DNA of 64,000 nt from Haladaptatus sp. R4 (GCF_001625445.1 NZ_LWHG01000028.1:434001-498000); one strand, 5' to 3'; positions 24,412 through 33,149 are shown, counted from the first letter of the stretch. Numbers and translations: made by a program. The notes: generated from the sequence alone by a model not told the origin.

Positions 24412-25143
24412 ATGGAGTTCTCCGAGAAACTCGAATTCGGTCACGACGACCGCCGACGAATCTACGAGTATGTCGAACGCCACGGGACGGCGAACGTAAA
24501 CGACGTACAGGATTCGCTCCGCATCGACCCCAGCGGGTTCCGTCATCACATCGCCATCCTTCGCCGTGACGGCTACCTCACGGAGGAGGACGATGCCCTC
24601 TCCGTCGCACTCGAAACCGGCGCGGAGGAGGAGTTCAACGACGAGGACGTCGAGTTCGTCATCCGCCCTGCCCGCCAGGAGGACCTCTCGGGGATCGTCG
24701 GCGCGATTCGACAAGTCGCCCAGGAAGGGTCGTACATCGTCGCCGAGACCGTCGCCGACGAGATCGATCATCAGGAAGCCCTGCTCCGGCACAACGACCT
24801 CGAATCGCGGATGTTCTTCGTCGCGACCGTCGGCGACGAAGTCGTCGGCTGGGTTCACCTCCACGCCCCCGAACTGGACAAACTCAGTCACACCGCCGAA
24901 CTGACCGTCGGCGTGCTGGACGAATATCAGGGCCACGGCATCGGGAGCCACCTTCTCGAACGCGGACTGGAGTGGGCGGGTGCCAACGGCTACGAAAAGG
25001 TGTACCAGAGCGCCCCCTCGACCAACGAGAACGCCATCGACTTCCTCGAAGCCCACGGCTGGGAGACCGAAGCCGTGCGGAAGAACCACTACAAGATCGA
25101 CGGCGAGTACGTCGACGAAGTGATGATGGCCGTGAAGTTGTAG
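24412..25143 (+). CDS. winged-helix plus GNAT N-acetyltransferase fusion
   Basis: A 243-residue protein in two parts. Residues 1-70 are a winged helix-turn-helix (RRRIYEYVERHGTANVNDVQ, HIAILRRDGYLTEEDD). Residues 85-243 are a GNAT acetyltransferase with acetyl-CoA motif ELTVGVLDEYQGHGIGSHLL and ANGYEKVYQSAPSTNENAID. The ATG at 24412 is supported by a TATA-like TTAATAATAAG at 24377-24387, 25-35 bases upstream. Linking a DNA-binding domain to an acetyltransferase suggests either a sensor that regulates transcription through acyl-CoA or a nucleoid-protein acetylase. Such fusions occur in haloarchaea, but I know of no defined substrate. Confidence 0.85.
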   Translation: MEFSEKLEFGHDDRRRIYEYVERHGTANVNDVQDSLRIDPSGFRHHIAILRRDGYLTEEDDALSVALETGAEEEFNDEDVEFVIRPARQEDLSGIVGAIRQVAQEGSYIVAETVADEIDHQEALLRHNDLESRMFFVATVGDEVVGWVHLHAPELDKLSHTAELTVGVLDEYQGHGIGSHLLERGLEWAGANGYEKVYQSAPSTNENAIDFLEAHGWETEAVRKNHYKIDGEYVDEVMMAVKL

Positions 25144-25448
25144 GCGAGTCCGACCGGCACCGATACGTTTCGTTTTACGAGTGTTTCTCTAACGCCGTGA
25201 GCGACCACTTCGTGAGTAACCGCTCCGTGAGCAACTATCGAACCGCATCACGACCGCACAGTACCTCGTGCTCGCGGTTACACCGCTCCCAGTTCGAGGC
25301 GCGCGAGGTAAAACCGAGCGCGCGTTTCCCGCACGCGCCGGAGATTACTCCGGCAGTCCTCGGATAAAACAGCGATTCTGATACCCCACCGACATCCTGA
25401 CGACGAAAAATCTGAAGACTCATTTCGGTTCGGCCACGACAACTCCCT
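25144..25448. other. intergenic region without recognised gene
   Basis: This 305-bp gap between the HTH-GNAT gene and deoxyhypusine synthase contains GC-rich sequence with no convincing reading frame. The last 70 bases, which include CGAAAAATCTGAAG, are the likely promoter of the downstream gene. A short run of GTGAGCAACY/GTGAGTAACC-type repeats is visible near 25197-25235 (GTGAGCGACC, GTGAGTAACC, GTGAGCAACT). Confidence 0.5.
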
Positions 25449-26423
25449 ATGAGCGACGAAAGCCACGACAACGTCGTCCCCGGGAGCGAGGAGGAAATCG
25501 CTTCCCCCGACGTTGCAGGCTACGATTTCAAGGGCGAGTTCGACTTCTTCGACATGCTGTCGTCGTACGAGACGACTGGATTCCAAGCGAGCCACCTGTA
25601 CGAGGCGATCGAGCTGATTCGAGCGATGCGCGAGGAGGGCGCGGAGATTTATCTCACCTTCACCTCGAACATCGTCTCGTCGGGGCTTCGGGAGGCCGTC
25701 GCCTACCTCGCCCGGGAGGACCTCATCGACGTGATGATCACCACTTCGGGATCGATCACCGAGGACGTCATCAAGACCGAAAAGCCGTTCAAGATGGGCG
25801 AGTGGGACGTGGACGAGGCCGAAATGCGCGAGCGGGGTATCAACCGCCTCGGCAACATCTTCGTCCCCTCCGACCGCTACGTCTGGTTGGAGTCCTACCT
25901 CAACGACTTCTTCGAGGACTTCTTCGCCGAGGAGAAGGTCCGCACGCCGACGGCGTTCTCCCGCGAACTCGGCGAGACGCTGGACGACGAGGACTCCATC
26001 CTCTCGAACGCGGCGGACAACGACATCCCCATCTTTTGTCCCGCCCTGACCGACGCGGAGGTCGGTAACTTCCTCTACTACTACCGACAGGGCTACGACT
26101 CGGACGTCGGCATCGAGATTCTGGACGACTACGACAGCCTCATCGAGAAGGGCCTGCTCGCGGACAAGACCGGCCTCATCGTCCTCGGTGGCGGCGTCCC
26201 CAAGCACCACGCCATCATGACCAACCTCTTCCGCGGCGGCGCGGACTACGCGGTGTACGTTTCGACCGGCATGGAAGGCGACGGGTCGCTCTCCGGTGCC
26301 CCACCGCACGAGGCCGTCTCGTGGGGGAAGATCAAGGAGGAAGCGACGAACTACGTGCAGGTCGAAGCCGAGGCGACGCTCGTGGTTCCGATGATGCTCG
26401 CTGGCGGGTTCAAAGTCGATTAG
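25449..26423 (+). CDS. dys: deoxyhypusine synthase
   Basis: Deoxyhypusine synthase modifies one lysine of translation factor aIF5A, the first step of hypusine formation. The 324-residue protein has LTFTSNIVSSGLREAVAYL (NAD-binding part), TTSGSITEDVIK and the C-terminal STGMEGDGSLSGAPPHEAVS followed by WGKI, where Lys294 corresponds to the enzyme-intermediate lysine. ANYVQVEAEAT-like sequence (TNYVQVEAEATLVVP) completes the active site. Some haloarchaea reportedly use agmatine rather than spermidine as the donor; the sequence does not decide this. It is a single gene with no operon partners and is followed by a repeat-rich gap. Confidence 0.93.
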   Translation: MSDESHDNVVPGSEEEIASPDVAGYDFKGEFDFFDMLSSYETTGFQASHLYEAIELIRAMREEGAEIYLTFTSNIVSSGLREAVAYLAREDLIDVMITTSGSITEDVIKTEKPFKMGEWDVDEAEMRERGINRLGNIFVPSDRYVWLESYLNDFFEDFFAEEKVRTPTAFSRELGETLDDEDSILSNAADNDIPIFCPALTDAEVGNFLYYYRQGYDSDVGIEILDDYDSLIEKGLLADKTGLIVLGGGVPKHHAIMTNLFRGGADYAVYVSTGMEGDGSLSGAPPHEAVSWGKIKEEATNYVQVEAEATLVVPMMLAGGFKVD

Positions 26424-26439
26424 AAGGCGAGCAGCAAAG

Positions 26440-26895
26440 ACGATTTTTGGAAATCTTGTGAGCGACGCTCTGACGAGCCATTCGTTCGCTCGTTGCACTT
26501 GCTCACGAAGACCTCGCGCGGGCGCACTACCGTGTGTGCTTTCGCACCGTGTGGTTTCCCAGTAGCGCACAGTCCGTCCAACCGGGTGGCGCGCGCTGAC
26601 GAGAGGGTTCGACCAGCGGTTCGGTCGAACCCTCTCGGAAAATCCGTGCGAGGGATGACGGAGGGACCGCTAGGGACCGGAGGAATCGGTGGGGAGGGTG
26701 TGGCTGTCGCGGTGCGGTTTGGGGTGGGACTGAAAGGGGCCACCCGCTCACGCAACGCATGGTCGTCTCAGTGACCCCTCGCGGCGAACCGAACGGAGTG
26801 AGGTGAGCCGGGATGTCGCTGAGCGGCCGCGAGCGGGCGGGGGCTTTCGAGGTGGTCTTCTCGGTTACTGTATTCGCAATCTAAGCGAAATCCTT
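26440..26895 (+). repeat. dispersed intergenic structured element, copy 1
   Basis: The gap 26424-26984 has no convincing gene but contains a structured sequence shared with 49500-49905. Shared blocks are CTCGCGCGGGCGCACT (26513-26528) and a 30-bp right block GGGCTTTCG...TCTTCTCGGTTACTG (26841-26870), which agrees at 24 of 30 positions with the other copy. Between them lies a perfect 14-bp inverted repeat, GAGAGGGTTCGACC (26601-26614) and GGTCGAACCCTCTC (26623-26636). The remaining ~90 bases lead into the YchF promoter. It may be an untranslated RNA, a decayed mobile element or a recombination-prone spacer. Confidence 0.6.
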
Positions 26896-26984
26896 TCGTC
26901 GTGAACGATTCGAGCAGTTCCCTCGAACCACCTCTCGCCACAAAAATCGAAAGACAGTTCCGACCCTCTGTGGTACCACAAAGC

Positions 26985-28166
26985 ATGATTTCTATCGCGC
27001 TCGCGGGCAAACCGAACGCCGGGAAGTCCACCTTCTACAAGGCGGCCACGCTGGCCGACGTGGACGTGGCGAACTACCCGTTCACGACCATCGACGCGAA
27101 TCGCGGTGTGAGCTACGTCCGAACCGATTGTCCCTGTCTCGAACGGGACGAGCGCTGTGACAACGACAACTGTCACGACGGGAAGCGCTACGTTCCCATC
27201 GAACTACTGGACGTGGCCGGATTGGTTCCGGGGGCACACGAGGGCCGCGGACTGGGCAACCAGTTCCTCGACGCGCTGACGAACGCGGACGCCATCGTCA
27301 ACGTCGTGGACGCCTCCGGCGGGACGAACGAGGAGGGCGAACCCGTCGAAATAGGGGAGTACGACCCCGTCGAAGAGGTCGATTTCATCGAGGAGGAGAT
27401 GGACCAGTGGCTCACTGGCATCATCGACCGCAACTGGGAGAGCGTGGTGCGCCAATCGCGCTCGCCGGGATTCGACATCGACGAGGCGCTCGCGGACATG
27501 CTGACGGGGTTCGGAGCGACGGAACACGACGTGACGACGAGTCTCCGCGGCTTGGAGTATCCCGGCGACCCGCAGAAGTGGACGGACGAACACCGCGTGG
27601 CACTGGCCCGCGACATCCGCGCCCGGACGAAGCCCATCATCCTCGTGGCGAACAAGGCCGACATCGCACCCGAGGAGAACATCGAGCGACTCCGCGAAAC
27701 TGGCAAGATGGTCATCCCCGCGACCGCCGAGGGTGAACTCGCGCTCAGGCAGGGTGTCGAGGCGGGCGTGGTGGACTACGACCCCGGCGACGAGGATTTC
27801 GAGGTGGTCGGCGACCTGAGCGATCAACAGCAAGCCGGACTGGAACAGATTCGCGACGTCATGCACGAGTGGGGCGGGACGGGCGTCCAGGAGAGCCTCG
27901 ACGCCGCCGTGTACGACCTGCTCGACCGGATCACGGCGTTCCCCGTGCAGAACGATTCGAAGTGGACGGACGGACAGGGCAACGTCCTCCCGGACGCCTT
28001 CCTGCTCCCGAGGGGGTCCACGCCGCCGGACCTCGCCTACGCCGTCCACAGCGACATCGGCGACGGCTATCTTCACGCCGTGAACGCCAAGACGAAACGC
28101 GACATCAGCGACTCCTACGAACTGGAAGAGGGAGACGTGATAAAAATCGTCAGCACGGCGAAGTAA
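26985..28166 (+). CDS. ychF: YchF/OBG-family GTP-binding protein
   Basis: A 393-residue translation-factor GTPase of the YchF group. G1 GKPNAGKST is at residues 8-16, the switch/G3 region is DVAGLVPGAHEGRGLGNQFL, and VANKAD is G4. The C-terminal TGS domain is LPDAFLLPRGSTPPDLAYAV through YELEEGDVIKIV. A cysteine-rich insertion CPCLERDERCDNDNCHDG (about 48-65) after the switch is characteristic of archaeal members. The ATG at 26985 puts the P-loop at the standard position; upstream in-frame codons are unlikely. YchF proteins associate with ribosomes; some hydrolyse ATP. It is monocistronic and followed by a minisatellite. Confidence 0.93.
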   Translation: MISIALAGKPNAGKSTFYKAATLADVDVANYPFTTIDANRGVSYVRTDCPCLERDERCDNDNCHDGKRYVPIELLDVAGLVPGAHEGRGLGNQFLDALTNADAIVNVVDASGGTNEEGEPVEIGEYDPVEEVDFIEEEMDQWLTGIIDRNWESVVRQSRSPGFDIDEALADMLTGFGATEHDVTTSLRGLEYPGDPQKWTDEHRVALARDIRARTKPIILVANKADIAPEENIERLRETGKMVIPATAEGELALRQGVEAGVVDYDPGDEDFEVVGDLSDQQQAGLEQIRDVMHEWGGTGVQESLDAAVYDLLDRITAFPVQNDSKWTDGQGNVLPDAFLLPRGSTPPDLAYAVHSDIGDGYLHAVNAKTKRDISDSYELEEGDVIKIVSTAK

Positions 28167-28176
28167 GCCGCTCGTC

Positions 28177-28341
28177 CGCTCATCGTCTTTCCTGCACACT
28201 GTCTTTCCCGTTCATCATTTTCCCGCTCATCGTCTTTCCTGCACACTGTCTTTCCCGTTCATCATTTTCCCGCTCACCGTCTTTCCTGCACACTGTCTTT
28301 CCCGTTCATCATTTTCCCGCTCACCGTCTTTCCTGCACACC
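28177..28341 (+). repeat. 47-bp minisatellite, 3.5 copies
   Basis: Three consecutive 47-bp units starting CGCTCAYCGTCTTTCCTGCA occur at 28177-28223, 28224-28270 and 28271-28317, and a partial fourth runs from 28318 to about 28341. Units 1 and 2 are identical and unit 3 differs at one base. The strand is pyrimidine-rich. It starts ten bases after the ychF stop and ends about 110 bases before the Nudix gene. The near-identity of units points to recent expansion or strong homogenisation. Confidence 0.95.
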
Positions 28342-28452
28342 GTTTCTCCCGCAGCACGTTTCGATCACCCTATTGACCCATTGATTGATATTGATTCGAC
28401 CTCTTTCATAAGACGATTATGGCACGCAATCGCACGAACAACGGAGAGTTCG

Positions 28453-29055
28453 ATGTCTGAATCGGCGGGGGGCGACCTCCCATCCCTCCTCGACGAACTC
28501 CGGATCATGGCACAGGTGGGCCTCGAATACGCGGACGACCCGTACGACGAGGAGCGCTACGAGCGGATTTTGACCCTCGTAAGCGAATGGTACGGTCGGT
28601 CGTACGACCTGCCGCCGGAGGAAGTCCGACAGCGGTTCGCCGAGGAGGTCGGCTACGTCACGCCGAAGGTGTGTGCGGAGGCCGTCATCTTCGATTCGGA
28701 CGGACGGCTTCTCCTCCAAAAGCGAACGGACGACGGAACGTGGTGCTTTCCGTGCGGATACACCGACCCCGACGAATCACCGGCGGAAACCGCCGTGCGG
28801 GAAACGCGAGAGGAGACGGGTCTCACCGTCGAAGTGGACGAGCTAGCCGGAATTCACACGAGAAAGCCCGGAGAGCACGGCCCGCACTGTCTGGTTCGTC
28901 ACTCCTACATCTGTTCCGTCACGGGCGGCGAACTCCGGGTCTCCCACGAGGGCGAGGACGTACGGTACTGGCACATCAACGACGTCCCGGTTTGGCACAA
29001 GGACCACGAGCCATCGGCACGCGCGGCGGCCAGGAAGCGGCGGAACTCGGAGTAA
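28453..29055 (+). CDS. Nudix hydrolase with N-terminal helical domain
   Basis: A 200-residue Nudix hydrolase that cleaves a nucleoside diphosphate linked to another moiety. The Nudix box runs from GYTDPDESPAETAV to RETREETGL (about 102-124) with the conserved G, E, RE and EE residues. Residues 1-65 (LLDELRIMAQVGLEYADDPY, YERILTLVSEWYGRSYDLPP) form the small N-terminal domain seen in ADP-ribose pyrophosphatase-like members. The ATG at 28453 is chosen over upstream codons because it gives a normal family N-terminus and a CATAAG element lies upstream. Substrate unknown; NADH, ADP-ribose or ADP-glucose type compounds are possible. Confidence 0.88.
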   Translation: MSESAGGDLPSLLDELRIMAQVGLEYADDPYDEERYERILTLVSEWYGRSYDLPPEEVRQRFAEEVGYVTPKVCAEAVIFDSDGRLLLQKRTDDGTWCFPCGYTDPDESPAETAVRETREETGLTVEVDELAGIHTRKPGEHGPHCLVRHSYICSVTGGELRVSHEGEDVRYWHINDVPVWHKDHEPSARAAARKRRNSE

Positions 29056-29088
29056 CCGCCGAAAGTCGAAGGTCGGAGTCGAGTCGCC

Positions 29089-29727
29089 CTATCCGTCGTC
29101 CACCAATCTCGCGAAGTTTTCGAGCACCCGTTCCCCGCTCGCGTCCGCAAACGACAACTCGTTCTCCTGCCAGCCGAAGTCCTCCGCGATTCGCGGGCGC
29201 AACTCGTCCGTGAACTCCGGGTGGAACTGCGTCGTCCACAGCGGTGCGTCCCGATGACGGCTGGCGAAATACTCGTTGTACGCCGTCGAGCCGATGGCCT
29301 CCATTCCGGCACCCAGTTCGACGACATGGTCGCCGTGTACCGCCGGAACGACCGACGAAACGCCCTCGAACAGCGGGTCGTCCGCCAACTCGGCCCGAAC
29401 GAGTCGGTTCGTGAGGCCGCGATGTTCGACCGATCCACCGAGGGCGTCGTTCACCAACTGGTGGCCGAAACAGATTCCCAGCGTCGGAATTTCCCGTTCG
29501 ATCAGTTCGCGGACCAGTTCGGCCTCCTCCTCCATCCACGGGTACTCGTCGCGCTCGTACACCCCCGCCGTGCTCCCGGCGACGATGACGCCGTCGACGC
29601 CCGACAGGGACGGCCGCCCGCCCGCCGTCACGTAGTCGTACACCTCGTGATCCGGCAGTAACGACTCCATCGTGCGGACGAAGTAACGATAGTCCGGGTT
29701 CACCTCGTTCTCCAGTACGAGCAGCAT
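29089..29727 (-). CDS. class I glutamine amidotransferase-like protein (GMP synthase amidotransferase type)
   Basis: A 212-residue class I glutamine amidotransferase domain. The nucleophile elbow is TLGICFGHQLVN with the catalytic Cys, and the His-Glu pair is in WTTQFHPEF. GVIVAGSTAGVYERDEYPW corresponds to the oxyanion region. It stands alone without a synthase domain, as in GuaA-like amidotransferases that act in trans or have drifted to peptidase or gamma-glutamyl hydrolase activity. The start MLLVLENEVNPDYRYF at 29727 is preferred to the upstream ATG because the beta strand begins here. Convergent with the Nudix gene and 51 bp downstream of msrB on the same strand. Confidence 0.87.
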   Translation of the reverse strand: MLLVLENEVNPDYRYFVRTMESLLPDHEVYDYVTAGGRPSLSGVDGVIVAGSTAGVYERDEYPWMEEEAELVRELIEREIPTLGICFGHQLVNDALGGSVEHRGLTNRLVRAELADDPLFEGVSSVVPAVHGDHVVELGAGMEAIGSTAYNEYFASRHRDAPLWTTQFHPEFTDELRPRIAEDFGWQENELSFADASGERVLENFARLVDDG

Positions 29728-29778
29728 GGGTGAGATTCGGTTTGGGGGTGATAAAAAGCTACGCGAGTACGTCAAACC

Positions 29779-30183
29779 TTACTCGTCGGCGAAGTCGAGC
29801 GAGACGCTGTTGATGCAGTATCGTTTGCCGGTCGGTTCCGGGCCGTCGTCGAAGACGTGGCCGAGGTGGCCGCCGCAGTTCGCACAGACGACTTCAGTCC
29901 GGACCATTCCCTGGCTGGTGTCCTGTCGTGTCTCGACGTTGTCCTTGGGAACGTCGTAGAAACTCGGCCAACCGCAGTGTGAGTCGTACTTCGTGTCCGA
30001 ATCGAACAGTTCCGCGCCGCACCCGGCACAGACGTAGGTACCGTCGTCCGTTCTATCGAGGTGTTCGCCGGTATGGGGGCGTTCGGTACCCTGCTCGCGG
30101 AGGACGCGGTACTCCTCGTCGGTCAGTCGTTCGCGCCACTCCTCGTCGCTCTCCGGTAGGTCGGTGGACGGTTGTTCGCTCAT
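29779..30183 (-). CDS. msrB: peptide methionine-R-sulfoxide reductase MsrB
   Basis: MsrB reduces the R form of methionine sulfoxide in damaged proteins. The 134-residue protein has the zinc cysteines CAGC (about 53) and CANC (about 99), [21 protein letters not shown] and the catalytic cysteine in [11 protein letters not shown] (Cys123). The start at 30183 ([16 protein letters not shown]) has AGGTGA about five bases upstream and is chosen over longer in-frame options. The gene probably shares a transcript with the amidotransferase that follows. Msr proteins are important against oxidative stress. Complete and intact. Confidence 0.95.
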   Translation of the reverse strand: MSEQPSTDLPESDEEWRERLTDEEYRVLREQGTERPHTGEHLDRTDDGTYVCAGCGAELFDSDTKYDSHCGWPSFYDVPKDNVETRQDTSQGMVRTEVVCANCGGHLGHVFDDGPEPTGKRYCINSVSLDFADE

Positions 30184-30270
30184 GGTCTCACCTAGTTCCT
30201 GCGGCGGGATAAACTGCCTGCACAGGGGGCCAGCAAATTCATGTTTTGAGCGATTGACAATGCGGACGAT

Positions 30271-30423
30271 ATGAGTTTGACTACCGAGAAAGGCATCATC
30301 GGACATCTCGTGGGGGAAAACTGTCAATGGTGCGACGACGGCACACTCGTTCACGACACGTACAAAGGAAACGAAGCGGCGATTTGCGACAACTGCGAGA
30401 CGCCTACCGCACAGCTTTGGTAG
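30271..30423 (+). CDS. small zinc-finger protein (HVO_A0556-type)
   Basis: A 50-residue protein starting [17 protein letters not shown] with two CxxC knuckles, CQWC (18-21) and CDNC (39-42), separated by [15 protein letters not shown], and ending TPTAQLW. The pattern CxWC-x17-CDxC with terminal QLW or RLW matches my memory of the haloarchaeal HVO_A0556 family of small zinc-binding proteins. The gene is short, but ATG and TAG frame and composition support it. It is divergent from msrB by about 90 bp. Such proteins are thought to bind zinc; function unknown. Confidence 0.8.
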   Translation: MSLTTEKGIIGHLVGENCQWCDDGTLVHDTYKGNEAAICDNCETPTAQLW

Positions 30424-30563
30424 GGATCCGCGGGCGATCTCTCCTACCGAATTCACTTTTTCGTCCCGAACAAGAAGACGAAACTCCGCGAGCGGTGCCA
30501 GCGGAACCGTACGCGAACGAGGGAACGGCTTTCGTGAACGGGAGTACGGCTTTCGTGGTGTTC

Positions 30564-31541
30564 TCAGCGAACCGCGTTTCGAAGGTCGTCGTACGACCCC
30601 GTCTCGGTCACGTGTTCGACGTTCTCGGCCAGGATGTCCGCGAGGCGGGCGAAGTATTTCGGCGTGTGGCCCGCCATGTGCGGCGTGATGAGCACGTTAT
30701 CGAAGTTCCACAGCGAGTGATCCTCCGGCAACGGCTCCGGGTCGGTAACGTCTAGCGCCGCGCCGCGAATCGCGTTGCCGCGGAGCGCCGAAACGAGCGC
30801 GTCCGTCTCGACCACTTTTCCGCGTGCGATGTTCACCAGGACGGCGTTCGGCGGGAGGGTGCTGAACTCCGCGGTCCCGATCAACCCGCGCGTCTCCGGC
30901 GTCAGCGGACAGGCCAGCACGAGGTACTCCGTTCGGGAGAGCGCGTCGTGTAGACCGTCGAAGCCGACCACTTCGTCCGTCGGGCCGCCCTTCTCCGGCG
31001 AGTACCGAACGCCGATGGTCTCGACGCCGAACCCGTCCAACCGCTCGGCGATGGCCCGTCCGATGGCACCGAGTCCGACGATGGTTACGGTGCTCCCCTG
31101 CAGTTCGTGTGCCTGAAAGTGCCGCCATTCGCCGTGTTCCTGTTGTCGTTCCGCGCGGAGGAAGTTCCGGGTGAACGTGAGTATCGCGCCGATGACGTGC
31201 TCCGCGATGTTCGGCCCGTGAACGCCGGAGGCGTTCGTCACCGCCACGCCCCGCGATTCGAGCGCGTCGAGCGGGAGGTGTCCCGTTCCGGCGGACGCGG
31301 CGGCGAACAACTGGAGGTTTTCGGCGCAGGAAATCAGGGCCTCGTCGATTTCGAGGCCGGTCACGATTTCCGCATCGACGATGTACTCGCGTTCCTCCTC
31401 GGGGGTTCTCGCTCGAACGATTTCGTGGTTCGGCAGTCGCTCACGAAGTTCGGCAACGTAATCGGACATCGGCATGCCGTGCGTTCCTCTGCTCAGTACG
31501 AGCACGGTCGGTGCCTCGGATCCGGTTTCGGCGTCGGTCAT
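30564..31541 (-). CDS. D-2-hydroxyacid dehydrogenase
   Basis: A 325-residue NAD(P)-dependent dehydrogenase interconverting 2-oxoacids and D-2-hydroxyacids. It has the cofactor motif GLGAIG (about 153-158), the substrate-binding Arg in [10 protein letters not shown], the acidic partner in [12 protein letters not shown] and the catalytic His in TPHMAG. The catalytic-domain segment [20 protein letters not shown] matches the family. Haloferax D2-HDHs are biochemically known; this protein looks like them. It is single, convergent with the zinc-finger gene and upstream of the esterase and 19-bp repeats. The exact oxoacid cannot be predicted. Confidence 0.92.
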   Translation of the reverse strand: MTDAETGSEAPTVLVLSRGTHGMPMSDYVAELRERLPNHEIVRARTPEEEREYIVDAEIVTGLEIDEALISCAENLQLFAAASAGTGHLPLDALESRGVAVTNASGVHGPNIAEHVIGAILTFTRNFLRAERQQEHGEWRHFQAHELQGSTVTIVGLGAIGRAIAERLDGFGVETIGVRYSPEKGGPTDEVVGFDGLHDALSRTEYLVLACPLTPETRGLIGTAEFSTLPPNAVLVNIARGKVVETDALVSALRGNAIRGAALDVTDPEPLPEDHSLWNFDNVLITPHMAGHTPKYFARLADILAENVEHVTETGSYDDLRNAVR

Positions 31542-31622
31542 ACACCCGGTTTCTCGCCGGAAGGAAATAGAAGTAGGTGTCCCGGAACATCATACCTCCG
31601 TCCTGGCGTTCGAGCATCACAC

Positions 31623-31698
31623 GACGGTCGAATTGCAGACTGACGGTCGAATCACGGATGGACGGTCGAATCACGGATGGACGGTCGAATCACGATGT
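31623..31698. repeat. 19-bp tandem repeat overlapping the end of the esterase gene
   Basis: Four 19-bp units beginning GACGGTCGAAT occupy 31623-31641, 31642-31660, 31661-31679 and 31680-31698. The central two are identical (GACGGTCGAATCACGGATG); the first diverges in its second half and the last lacks one base. The array spans the last codons and stop of the esterase and the start of the intergenic gap, so its copy number would change the esterase C-terminus in some frames. Confidence 0.9.
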
Positions 31699-32656
31699 GG
31701 TGGCGAGAGGTGGTCTGCCAGAAAGTCGTACACTCGCTGTCGGGAATCCCGGGCGAATCGCGATTCGTTGAGTTCGAAGTCGTGACCGCCGGGAGCGTCG
31801 TCGTAACACTCGTATTCGAACTCCGCGCCGACGTCGCGCAGGGATTCGACGAGCGACTCGACTTCGGAGTGATGGACGTCGCCGTCGTGGTCGTCGCGTT
31901 GATCCGGAGCGGGGTTCCCGTGGCGACTGCTTGATGGGCGGGCGAACGCTTGCGGTACCGGTCCGGGTCGGCGTCCGGCGTGGTACCGAGGTGATAGTTC
32001 GCCGTGTACAGGCGGTGGTATCCCTCGTCCTTGTACTTCCAGCGCTCCAGCAAGTCGGAGACGGGTGCGCCAGCGTAGGCGACGGCGTAGGAATCGGGAT
32101 ACCGAAACACGGACAACAGGGCGTGTAACCCGCCGTGGCTCCACCCCACGACGCCGATCCGTTCGTCGTCGACCTCCGCTCGGTCGGCGGCCCAGTTGCG
32201 CGCGGCGAGCGTGTCGGCGATCTCGTGGCCGCCGTAGTCGATGGCTTCGTAGTGTTCGCGGCCGTATCCGGTGCTTCCACGATACTCAGGAGAAACGACG
32301 ACGTACCCCTCGTCGAGCAGTTCCCGAACGACGCTCACGTACTTCGTCGAGAAGTTGTCGTGAATCCCACCGTGGACGAGGACGATTGCGGGGCGCGACG
32401 AAGCGGTATCGTCGTCCGAGGAACTGTCGCCCGGGAAAAACGCGTACGTCGGAATTTCGAGTTCGACATCGGTGTTCGGAATCGGGGGACCGAGCAGGGT
32501 GAACTTCCGAACGCGAGCGTCGGGGAGTTCGTGATACCAGCGGTTATCGTCCGTCTTCTGCTGGAGGATGTCGAGTCGATGGTCGAGTCGGTTATCGAAC
32601 TCGTTGCCGTCGGTCCCGCCAAGCCATCGGTGTACGTCATCGGCGTGATCGTCCAT
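31671..32656 (-). CDS. alpha/beta-hydrolase (prolyl oligopeptidase-type esterase/peptidase; frameshifted)
   Basis: A serine hydrolase of the S9/acetylxylan esterase type. Before the break it has the oxyanion element IVLVHGGIHDNFS and nucleophile elbow GVVGWSHGGLHAL (catalytic Ser). Near 31897 one base is missing; restoring a G gives RINADDHDGDVHHSEVESLV, which supplies the catalytic Asp region, then GGHDF with the His and an end at SPPHRDSTVHP. As it stands the upstream frame instead runs into unrelated residues. The start at 32656 (MDDHADDVHRW) is about 30 bases from TATTTATCA; an ATG four codons earlier is possible. About 328 residues. Confidence 0.82.
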
Positions 32657-32785
32657 TATCGAGACCATGACCGCCCGGATGATAAATACAGGGTGGATAT
32701 GGGTAGAAATATATATGTTTTCCGGTTTGGGTAATTAGCCCCACGAAATCGACCACCGGTCGCCGTTCACGGGATCGAGTCGGTC

Positions 32786-32905
32786 TTATTCTCGTTCGCT
32801 TCGCTGTCGACGGACTTCCCGAACCAGTGCGCCGACTCCGATCGCGAGGACGCCGAGGGCCAACACCCACGGCCCTGTCTGTCGGTCTCCCGGTTGCTTG
32901 GACAC
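32786..32905 (-). CDS. 39-residue single-helix membrane protein
   Basis: A GTG-started reading frame of 39 residues, SKQPGDRQTGPWVLALGVLAI then GVGALVREVRRQRSERE. One hydrophobic helix (about 13-28) is followed by a basic tail, the topology of a small inner-membrane protein with cytoplasmic C-terminus. It starts one base after the HEWD gene stop, so the two are probably cotranscribed. No family is recognised. The length makes it tentative, but the operon spacing and clean amphipathic layout support it. Confidence 0.5.
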   Translation of the reverse strand: MSKQPGDRQTGPWVLALGVLAIGVGALVREVRRQRSERE

Positions 32906-32906
32906 G

Positions 32907-33071
32907 CTATTCTCTAATCGGGCTGTGGGATCCGTTGATGTCCCACTCGTGAATACAGAAGGGTCGTCCTTCGTTCCCCGTGATCTTCCAGTTGTGGTCC
33001 GATTCGTCCCACGAGTCCTCCCGTCCGCACGCCACGCACTGCCGTCGGTTGGGTCGGTTGAGTTCAGCCAT
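32907..33071 (-). CDS. HEWD family small protein
   Basis: A 54-residue protein starting MAELNRPNRRQCVACGREDS. It has a CVACGRED knuckle, then FCIHEWDINGSHSPI with the HEWD signature that names this haloarchaeal family. The cysteines in CVAC and FC suggest zinc or structural roles, as in related small proteins. The start at 33071 is preferred; a second ATG lies one codon upstream. It is divergent from the PEBP gene, with about 80 bp between starts, and followed by the small membrane protein. Function unknown. Confidence 0.8.
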   Translation of the reverse strand: MAELNRPNRRQCVACGREDSWDESDHNWKITGNEGRPFCIHEWDINGSHSPIRE

Positions 33072-33149
33072 CATACCCGAGAAACGACGTGCAGGCACTT
33101 AAGCAGACGGCAACAGGGCATTTTACCGCGGGCGTCGAACGTCCCATCG

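Noticed and set aside
28177-28341. CRISPR array candidate
   Set aside because: The repeats are directly tandem with no unique spacers, so this is a minisatellite.
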